64,000 nucleotides of DNA from Candidatus Gastranaerophilales bacterium (lineage in GTDB: Bacteria > Cyanobacteriota > Vampirovibrionia > Gastranaerophilales > Gastranaerophilaceae): positions 21,877-85,876 of the forward strand of contig JAEELO010000083.1 in NCBI GenBank assembly GCA_016282705.1. Reading direction: 5' to 3'. Both the position numbers and the translations under genes were made by a program. Below, in pieces: positions 45,717-51,672 of this stretch. Positions within the stretch are counted from its first letter, which is position 1. Every line of letters starts with the position of its first letter. Below the pieces are notes generated by a model, which worked only from the letters and a program-made list of their open reading frames with translations, made no database searches and was not told the DNA's origin.

Positions 45717-46964
45717 CTATGCTTTCTCAAACATCAATACTGCATTATGCCCTCCAAAACCAAAAGAATTGGATAATGCAACTTTAACTTCTTTTTTCTT
45801 TGCTTTATTAGGAACATAATCTAAATCGGCAATTTCAGGATCTAAATTATCAATATTAATAGTTGGAGGAATAATTCCTTCATTAATAGTTTTAATTGCA
45901 ACTATAGCTTCTGCACAGCCTGTTGCTCCAAGCATATGTCCTGTCATAGATTTTGTTGAACTTACCGATAAGTTAGGATTTTTCTTTCTGTCACCGAATA
46001 CTTTAGCAACTGTGTTAGCTTCTGCAAGGTCACCTAAATGAGTACTTGTTCCGTGCATGTTGATATAATCAACTTCTTCCGGTTTTTTGCCTGCCTCTTT
46101 TAAACAATTAATCAGAGCAAGTTCAACACCTCTGCCTTCCGGATCTGGTGCAACCATATCATAAGCATCGGAACTTTGACCGTATGCGGTAATTTCTGCA
46201 TATATTTTTGCACCACGTTTTATAGCTCGTTCTCTTTCTTCAAGAATAATAACAGCACCGCCTTCTGCTAATACAAATCCGTCCCTGTCTCTGTCAAAAG
46301 GTCTTGAAACTTCCTGAGGAGGTCTGGTACTTTTGGAAAGAGTTCTTGCGCTTGTAAAAACACCTATACCGAAGTCACATACAGAGTATTCCGCACCGCC
46401 GGCAAACATAACATCAGCATCTCCGTATTGAATTGAACGAAATGCATCGCCTATTGAATGAGCACCTGTTGCGCAAGCTGATAATACGGCTTTACTTAAT
46501 CCTCTAAGACCGTATTTTATTGAAATTTTACCTGATGACATATTAGCAATCATTGTAGGAACAGTAAACGGAGAACATTTATGAAAACCTCTTGCCATCA
46601 TATCTCTATATGCTGTTGTAACAACAACAAGTCCGCCTGATGCAGTTGAAACAATAGTTCCTATTCTTGTTTTGTCTTCTTTATCAAGATCAAGTCCGGA
46701 ATCTTTAAAGGCTTCTTCTGCAGCAATTAATGCAAATACGATACTTTTATCGAGTCTTTTTGCTTCCTTAGGGTCGACATATGAGTCTACATCTATATCT
46801 GGAGGGACTTGTCCGGCTATTTTTACTTGATGTACGGTTTTATCAAGATTATGTTCTCTTATTCCGCTGATACCGTTTTTTAGGTTATTCCACATTAAGT
46901 CTACACCAATACCATACGGTGATACACATCCCATACCTGTCACTACTACTCGTCTTTTTGACAT
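45717..46964 (-). CDS. fabF: beta-ketoacyl-ACP synthase II (FabF)
   Basis: Condensing enzyme that extends acyl-ACP with malonyl-ACP. The 415 residues carry the thiolase-fold triad: Cys in SACATGAHSIG (about 163-173), His in NMHGTSTHLGD, and His in STKSMTGHMLGATGCAEA, typical of FabF/KAS II. No acpP gene is next to it, unlike in many genomes. Confidence 0.97.
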   Translation of the reverse strand: MSKRRVVVTGMGCVSPYGIGVDLMWNNLKNGISGIREHNLDKTVHQVKIAGQVPPDIDVDSYVDPKEAKRLDKSIVFALIAAEEAFKDSGLDLDKEDKTRIGTIVSTASGGLVVVTTAYRDMMARGFHKCSPFTVPTMIANMSSGKISIKYGLRGLSKAVLSACATGAHSIGDAFRSIQYGDADVMFAGGAEYSVCDFGIGVFTSARTLSKSTRPPQEVSRPFDRDRDGFVLAEGGAVIILEERERAIKRGAKIYAEITAYGQSSDAYDMVAPDPEGRGVELALINCLKEAGKKPEEVDYINMHGTSTHLGDLAEANTVAKVFGDRKKNPNLSVSSTKSMTGHMLGATGCAEAIVAIKTINEGIIPPTINIDNLDPEIADLDYVPNKAKKKEVKVALSNSFGFGGHNAVLMFEKA

Positions 46965-47140
46965 TTTTCCTCCGAAAGCAGAAATTGTATTTCTGTAACT
47001 ATCCTCAATTAATAAATTATATCATATGACATATAGATATTAACGTGAAAATACCATTAAAGCAATAATTTTATAGTTTTTTTGTAAATAATATATGAAT
47101 ATAAGTTCTTAACATGAATAAATAAAGCAATCACAGCTTA

Positions 47141-47169
47141 TTGACAATGATTTTTGTGCAAGGTAAACT
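47141..47169 (+). promoter_or_regulatory. sigma-70-type promoter of rplU-rpmA
   Basis: Perfect -35 TTGACA, a 17-base spacer, then TAAACT as -10. Transcription would begin about 47176 and give a leader of about 90 bases. Confidence 0.8.
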
Positions 47170-47175
47170 TTATTT

Positions 47176-47265
47176 CATAATGTACTATTATGTACATAAG
47201 TGTAGATAGGTAAATCGCTAATAAATGCCGATGGCTGCGATTGCCTCAAATGAAAGGAATAAGAA
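47176..47265 (+). promoter_or_regulatory. structured 5' leader of rplU (possible L21 autoregulatory leader)
   Basis: GGTAAATCGC (near 47210) can pair with GCGATTGCC (near 47237), enclosing AATGCCGATGGCT. The hairpin stands about 20 bases before the rplU start and its AAAGGAA ribosome site. Ribosomal protein L21 leaders are known in several phyla; here the match is by position and by a hairpin, not by a recognised consensus. Confidence 0.45.
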
Positions 47266-47628
47266 ATGTTCGCAATTATTGAAACTGGCGGAAAACAATA
47301 TCAAGTAACAGAAGGTCGTTATGTTGATATTGAATTACTTGAAAATGAAGCAGACTCTAAAGTTGTTTTCAGCAACATAATAATGCTTGTAAACGGAAAA
47401 AAATCAAAAGTAGGTCAACCATACGTTAAGAATGCAAGTGTTGAAGGAACTGTTGTTAAACATGACAGAGCAAAAAAAGTTCTTGTATATAAACAAAGAG
47501 CTAAAAAAGGCTACAGAAGAAAGAACGGTCACAGACAAAACTTTACAAGAGTTATGATTAACAAAATCAGAACAACTGCTGCAAAATCAGCAAAAGCTGA
47601 AACAGCAGAAACAACAACAGAAGAATAA
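47266..47628 (+). CDS. rplU: 50S ribosomal protein L21
   Basis: Large-subunit protein that binds 23S rRNA. The 120 residues contain MFAIIETGGKQYQV at the N-terminus and KRAKKGYRRKNGHRQ-like AKKGYRRKNGHRQNFTRVMI at the rRNA-binding end. A short Ala/Glu/Thr-rich tail follows the usual C-terminus. It is the first gene of the standard rplU-rpmA pair. Confidence 0.98.
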   Translation: MFAIIETGGKQYQVTEGRYVDIELLENEADSKVVFSNIIMLVNGKKSKVGQPYVKNASVEGTVVKHDRAKKVLVYKQRAKKGYRRKNGHRQNFTRVMINKIRTTAAKSAKAETAETTTEE

Positions 47629-47651
47629 AAATAATTTAAGGAGAATATAAA

Positions 47652-47909
47652 ATGGCACATAAAAAGGGCGGCGGCTCAACCAAGAACGGACGCGACAGTG
47701 AAAGTAAGCGATTAGGCGTAAAAAAATTCGGCGGAGAATCCGTTACTACAGGTAATATTATTGTTCGCCAAAAAGGTACAAAATTTCATCCCGGAAATAA
47801 CGTAGGCATGGGTAAAGATTATACTTTATTTGCTCTTACTGACGGTGTTGTTAAATTTGAACCTCACAGACGTGACAGAAAACAAGTCAGTGTTTACGCT
47901 GCTGAATAG
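47652..47909 (+). CDS. rpmA: 50S ribosomal protein L27
   Basis: Large-subunit protein near the peptidyl-transferase centre. The 85 residues begin [15 protein letters not shown] straight after the initiator Met. This lacks the Firmicute-type cleavable N-terminal extension, a useful taxonomic clue. Ribosome site AAGGAG precedes it. Confidence 0.98.
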   Translation: MAHKKGGGSTKNGRDSESKRLGVKKFGGESVTTGNIIVRQKGTKFHPGNNVGMGKDYTLFALTDGVVKFEPHRRDRKQVSVYAAE

Positions 47910-47917
47910 TATTAGTT

Positions 47918-47960
47918 AAAAAAGAAAAAGAACAGCTTTATAGTTGTTCTTTTTCTTTTT
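47918..47960 (+). terminator. terminator of rplU-rpmA
   Basis: AAAAAGAAAAAGAACA and TGTTCTTTTTCTTTTT form a long perfect stem of about 16 bp around a loop of about ten bases, with a T-rich 3' arm. Confidence 0.85.
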
Positions 47961-47980
47961 GTTATAACGGGAGAGAATTA

Positions 47981-49009
47981 ATGAATAATCTTGGATGCAT
48001 TTTTCTTGAAAACGGAATAAATTTTGATTTGGATAAAGTAACAGATTGCTGTATTCTTCATAATGACGGCAGAGGGTTACCGATTTTAATTGAAAATTAT
48101 AACGGAGAACCTATCGATTGGAATAATCTGTTTGATAAAAAAGCCAAAAGGGTAGAAGCACAGAAGGAAAAAACCATTTATGATTGTGAAGGCTGCTATC
48201 ATTTAGGTGAATATTCTTTTACCGGCGAAAGAAAAATATCCGAATTTCATTTTTCTCAATGCAGAATTTGTAATGCAAAATGTGTATATTGTTCACAATA
48301 TAATCACAGCTATAAGTTAAATTATAATCCATATCCTATAATTAAAGATTTAATTGAAAAAGGATATTATAAAGCAGGCGGTGAAGCAACACTTCAAGGC
48401 GGAGAACCCACAGTAATGCCGAATTTTGACGAACTCGTTCAGTTGTTTTTAGAAAACGGTACTTCAGTTAGAGTTCATACAAGCGGAATTCGTTATAGTG
48501 ATAAAGTTAATGATGCGCTTAAACAAAAAAAAGGTACTGTTGTTATATCTCTGGATTCAGGATGCAGTAATACATATAACAGAATTAAACGAGTAGACAG
48601 ATTTGAAGAAGTTGTTGAAAACATTAAGAAATATTCCGCTTCCGATGTTGATAATGTGATTATTAAATATATTATTGTTCCCGGATATAATGATAATATT
48701 GATGAAATAGATAAATTCTTTAAATTAATGAATAAGTTAAATGTAAAAAATCTTGCTTTGGATATGGAGATTCAGTATGCAATGAAATATAATTACAAAG
48801 ATGTTTCAGAGCATATATTTATGTTAATTGATTATTTTTATTACACAGCAAAACAATTAAATTTAAATGTAATAACATATAGTTTTCTTTCATATCTTTT
48901 AAAGAATAGAACTACACCGAAGAAAGAGACATTTGGCAATAAATTTCTTTACAAGTTTTATGTAAACAGTAAAAAGGACAAAAGCAAAGAAATAAAATAT
49001 AATCATTAA
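47981..49009 (+). CDS. radical SAM protein with an extra N-terminal cysteine cluster (paralogue of the 36.8 kb gene)
   Basis: Iron-sulfur enzyme of unknown substrate, 342 residues. N-terminal cysteines (LGC, TDCC, DCEGCYHL) come before the radical SAM motif CNAKCVYC (about 96-103). The SAM-binding QGGEPTVMP is intact. RTRAS-type strands follow with VVISLDSGCSNTYNRIKRVDRF, a region shared with its relative (ALDCANAELYYKLKRVDKF). The basic C-terminus ends in KKDKSKEIKYNH. The layout recalls peptide-modifying or SPASM-like enzymes, but no small precursor gene is visible beside it. Confidence 0.83.
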   Translation: MNNLGCIFLENGINFDLDKVTDCCILHNDGRGLPILIENYNGEPIDWNNLFDKKAKRVEAQKEKTIYDCEGCYHLGEYSFTGERKISEFHFSQCRICNAKCVYCSQYNHSYKLNYNPYPIIKDLIEKGYYKAGGEATLQGGEPTVMPNFDELVQLFLENGTSVRVHTSGIRYSDKVNDALKQKKGTVVISLDSGCSNTYNRIKRVDRFEEVVENIKKYSASDVDNVIIKYIIVPGYNDNIDEIDKFFKLMNKLNVKNLALDMEIQYAMKYNYKDVSEHIFMLIDYFYYTAKQLNLNVITYSFLSYLLKNRTTPKKETFGNKFLYKFYVNSKKDKSKEIKYNH

Positions 49010-49040
49010 ATTGTAAAACTTTTTAACTAAATTGTGACAG

Positions 49041-49069
49041 TTGACATAATTTGGATTAGAATATAGAAT
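49041..49069 (+). promoter_or_regulatory. sigma-70-type promoter of the structured leader at 49.1 kb
   Basis: Perfect -35 TTGACA, a 17-base spacer, then TAGAAT as -10, a close match to consensus. Transcription would start near 49076. Confidence 0.82.
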
Positions 49070-49075
49070 GTAATG

Positions 49076-49161
49076 ACGGTTGGGGGAACCTGGGTGCCGA
49101 GCAAAATATCAGAGAGGACAATTCTCTTTCTATGTGAGAATATATAAGGCAAATTTAATAT
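49076..49161 (+). promoter_or_regulatory. structured 5' leader with mutually exclusive hairpins
   Basis: The leader opens with GGTT-GGGGG-AACC (49078-49090), followed by TGGGTGCCGAG. Then AGAGA (49111-49115) can pair with TCTCT (49123-49127). Alternatively ATTCTC (49121-49126) can pair with GAGAAT (49136-49141). The two share bases and cannot form together. The second helix lies just before the AAGG ribosome site. It is GC-rich compared with its surroundings. No known riboswitch class is claimed. Confidence 0.5.
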
Positions 49162-49743
49162 ATGGTTAATTCACTTATAAATAAAGAAATTAAAAAACAA
49201 ACTAAAACAAATATTTCGGTTGACAGCCTTTTAAACGATGTTTATCTTCTTCCTAAATGGGAGATGATAAAGTCGTTTAATTTGCCGGAAATAACATTTT
49301 TATTAAAAAGAAAATCAGTAAATTATAAATTATACAGAAAATTTTCTTCAAAAAATAAATTGGAGAAATATCAAATAAGAACTGCTGACAAAAAAGTTGT
49401 AGCATCTATGGATTTAAAAGTATATAAAGACAGTGTATATGTTATTAATATAGATGTTGCATCAAAATTCCAATTTGACAGAATTGCGGGAAAAATAATC
49501 CAAGTAGCTGTTGAAAAAGCATTATATAATACAACGGAACAGGAAGTTGTAATAAATCTTACTTCAGGATTATTGGTTAATTATAAAATCAGAAAATTTA
49601 TAGTTAATAATGAATTTATAGCTGAAGAAGCTCAAAGTAATTATGAGAAAGATTTATTCGGAGAAACATATACCTTAAAAGTAAATAATAATTCCAAATG
49701 GATGAAAAAAATTAAAATGTTTCCGTTTTTAATTAATAAATAA
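49162..49743 (+). CDS. uncharacterised protein downstream of a structured leader
   Basis: I do not recognise the family. The 193 residues are basic and mixed alpha/beta, without a signal peptide or membrane segment. A middle block (MDLKVYKDSVYVINIDVASK, then RIAGKIIQVAVEKAL) has the strand-helix look of an acetyltransferase-like fold, but the acetyl-CoA loop is not clear. It is transcribed from its own strong promoter through a folded leader. Confidence 0.65.
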   Translation: MVNSLINKEIKKQTKTNISVDSLLNDVYLLPKWEMIKSFNLPEITFLLKRKSVNYKLYRKFSSKNKLEKYQIRTADKKVVASMDLKVYKDSVYVINIDVASKFQFDRIAGKIIQVAVEKALYNTTEQEVVINLTSGLLVNYKIRKFIVNNEFIAEEAQSNYEKDLFGETYTLKVNNNSKWMKKIKMFPFLINK

Positions 49744-49780
49744 TTTTCCGAAACTTCATATATATATATGATTTGATATT

Positions 49781-49810
49781 TTGACTATACGAATAAAATA
49801 AGTGTAGTAT
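49781..49810 (+). promoter_or_regulatory. promoter of the sigma factor gene
   Basis: TTGACT, an 18-base spacer, then TAGTAT, about 26 bases before the sigma-factor start. The match suggests the housekeeping sigma factor drives it. Confidence 0.6.
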
Positions 49811-49836
49811 GGTCTGACGTATAATTCGGAAAAGTA

Positions 49837-50667
49837 ATGAGTGAAGAAATAACAAATAATTCATACAATAATATCAAAAGGCTATCTGACAGCGAATTAG
49901 AAAATTTGTGGATGGCATATTTGGCTGATAGAACAAATAAAAAATTACGCGATCAGATAATAGTTCAATATATTTATCTAACAAAATATGTAATAGGCAG
50001 AATAAAATTAAATCTTCCTCCAAACTTTGCAATAGATGATATAACCAGCTTCGGGGTTGAAGGTTTGATAGATGCTATAGAAAAATATTCTCCTGATAAA
50101 GGTGCTCATTTTGAAACATATGCCATTATGAGAATAAGAGGAACAATAATAGATAAAATACGTTCTCAAGATTGGCTGCCGAGAAGTACCAGAAAAAAGA
50201 TAAAAGATGTAAAAACGGCAACAGAAAATTTAAGATTAGAATTGGGCAGAATGCCTACGACTCAAGAAATTGCAAATCATTTAGGAATAGAAAAAGAAAA
50301 AGTAACGGATATATTATCTGAAGATACGTCAGTTGGCTCATTATATGATAAAAAATATTCAGGTGATGAAGGCATTGAATTAATTGATACCATTGAGGAT
50401 ACCAATTCCGTTAATCCGTTGGAAAAACTTGAAGAAAAGGATGTAAAAAATGAACTTCAAGCTGCATTAAAGAAATTGCCCGAACGTGAACGTATGGTAA
50501 TGGTGCTTTACTATCATGAAAATATGACATTAAAAGAAATTGGTGCAAGTATTGATGTGTCAGAGTCAAGAGTTTGTCAAATTCATGCTCAGGCAATTAT
50601 GAAATTAAGAAATATACTTAATGAAGCAAATAATACTAAAATTAATTCAAAATCAAGAATAAGTTAA
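49837..50667 (+). CDS. FliA/WhiG-family RNA polymerase sigma factor
   Basis: Alternative sigma factor of 276 residues. Region 2 has LTKYVIGRIKLNLPPNFAID and AHFETYAIMRIRGTIIDKIRSQDWLPRS, the sigma-28 type core-binding and -10 regions. Region 3 has LGRMPTTQEIANHLGI. Region 4 has LPERERMVMVLYYHENMTLKEIG and VSESRVCQIHAQA. This group controls flagella, sporulation or surface programmes. No flagellar or anti-sigma gene is adjacent, so the regulon cannot be named. Confidence 0.92.
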   Translation: MSEEITNNSYNNIKRLSDSELENLWMAYLADRTNKKLRDQIIVQYIYLTKYVIGRIKLNLPPNFAIDDITSFGVEGLIDAIEKYSPDKGAHFETYAIMRIRGTIIDKIRSQDWLPRSTRKKIKDVKTATENLRLELGRMPTTQEIANHLGIEKEKVTDILSEDTSVGSLYDKKYSGDEGIELIDTIEDTNSVNPLEKLEEKDVKNELQAALKKLPERERMVMVLYYHENMTLKEIGASIDVSESRVCQIHAQAIMKLRNILNEANNTKINSKSRIS

Positions 50668-50691
50668 TTTATCAGGATAAAATAATTATTC

Positions 50692-50725
50692 AAATGTCTC
50701 TTTAAATGAGACATTATTTTTTTTA
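50692..50725 (+). terminator. terminator of the sigma factor gene
   Basis: AATGTCTC and GAGACATT pair around a seven-base loop, followed by a run of eight Ts. Confidence 0.9.
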
Positions 50726-50749
50726 TACAAAAGTATAACTGTAAAATTT

Positions 50750-50872
50750 AGGTACTAAGTGCAATGCGGCGGTATCAAAATTTGTATATTATATAAGAGT
50801 AAATCCTCAACTCTTCTGATTGCTTATTCTTAGTGCTCATCCCCTTCTTGAAAAAGAAGGGTTTTCTTTTTG
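50750..50872 (+). ncRNA. candidate small structured RNA with its own terminator
   Basis: No ORF covers this stretch, yet it folds well. ACTAAG (50754-50759) pairs with CTTAGT (50829-50834), and GCAAT (50761-50765) pairs with ATTGC (50819-50823), enclosing an inner hairpin AAGAGT (50795-50800)/ACTCTT (50810-50815). It ends in a perfect terminator. A TATAAC-like -10 lies near 50735 directly after the sigma-gene terminator. The closing stem plus open middle is loosely 6S-like, but at about 120 bases it is short for that. Identity unknown. Confidence 0.6.
50842..50872 (+). terminator. terminator of the candidate small RNA
   Basis: CCCTTCTT-GAAA-AAGAAGGG is a perfect 8-bp stem with a GAAA tetraloop, followed by TTTTCTTTTT. 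Confidence 0.92.
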
Positions 50873-50928
50873 TTGCGGCTGATGTTTGATTAATGTAAAA
50901 TATTATCGTGGTTAATTAGGAAATAGTT

Positions 50929-51510
50929 ATGTTAAAAGTTAAAGAAGAAGAGTTAGAAAAAATAAAATCAGAATGTAATAATTGCAAGAAATGCAGTTTA
51001 GGAATAACACGTACAAATATAGTTTTTTCTGACGGAAACCCCAATGCTAAAATTCTTTTAATAGGAGAGGCTCCGGGTGCTGATGAAGATGCAACGGGTA
51101 CTCCGTTTGTCGGAAGAGCAGGTAAGCTTCTTACAAAACTCATAGAAGAATGCGGTATGTTAAGAAAAAACGATTTTTATATTTGTAATACCGTAAAATG
51201 CCGTCCTCCGGAAAACAGAGTTCCGACTGATGAAGAAAAAGAACTATGTAAAAACTATTTATTAAACCAAATAAAAATCGTGCAGCCAAAAGTAATTGTT
51301 TTGTGCGGAGCAACAAGTGCAAAATCTTTTCTGGGAAATAAAATTAAAATCTCTCAAATAAGAGGTCAGTGGTATAAATTATTTAATAATATTGATGCAA
51401 CAGTTATTTTCCATCCTTCTTATCTTTTGAGAAATCATTCGGAAGCCGAAGGTTCTCCCAGATGGCTAACAAAACAGGATTTATATAAAATTAAGGATTT
51501 TGTATCATAA
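50929..51510 (+). CDS. family 4 uracil-DNA glycosylase
   Basis: Iron-sulfur uracil-DNA glycosylase. The 193 residues have CNNCKKC (about 17-23), motif GEAPGADEDATGTPFVGRAGKLL (about 45-67), CNTVKCRPPENR with further cluster cysteines, and HPSYLLR near the C-terminus. This is the family 4 (UdgA) pattern, which removes uracil arising from cytosine deamination. In a cell with a C5-cytosine methyltransferase it does not repair the resulting G:T, only G:U. Confidence 0.93.
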   Translation: MLKVKEEELEKIKSECNNCKKCSLGITRTNIVFSDGNPNAKILLIGEAPGADEDATGTPFVGRAGKLLTKLIEECGMLRKNDFYICNTVKCRPPENRVPTDEEKELCKNYLLNQIKIVQPKVIVLCGATSAKSFLGNKIKISQIRGQWYKLFNNIDATVIFHPSYLLRNHSEAEGSPRWLTKQDLYKIKDFVS

Positions 51511-51672
51511 CATTCTTAATTATTTGTAATATTTCAAAATTTTAGAAATCACTTATTGCAAGCATTTAAGACATTAGTTACATAATGATGAGAAAATAAA
51601 ATTATAAGTTGTGCCGTAAAGCCTTATGTTTGATAAAATAAAAATGAATAAAACTAAAAAAGAGAGTGCAAA

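Larger units (their letters stand above)
46965..47265. other. divergent promoter and leader region between fabF and rplU
   Basis: No gene is seen in these 301 bases. The right part holds the rplU promoter and a folded leader. The left part must hold the fabF promoter, and I did not identify its elements with confidence. Confidence 0.7.

Noticed and set aside
49076-49161. c-di-AMP (ydaO) riboswitch because of GGGGGAACC...GGGTG
   Set aside because: The leader is too short (about 86 bases) and the other conserved ydaO elements are not seen; kept only as a structured leader.
50750-50872. SRP 4.5S RNA or tmRNA
   Set aside because: The conserved SRP tetraloop region and the tmRNA alanine acceptor features are missing.
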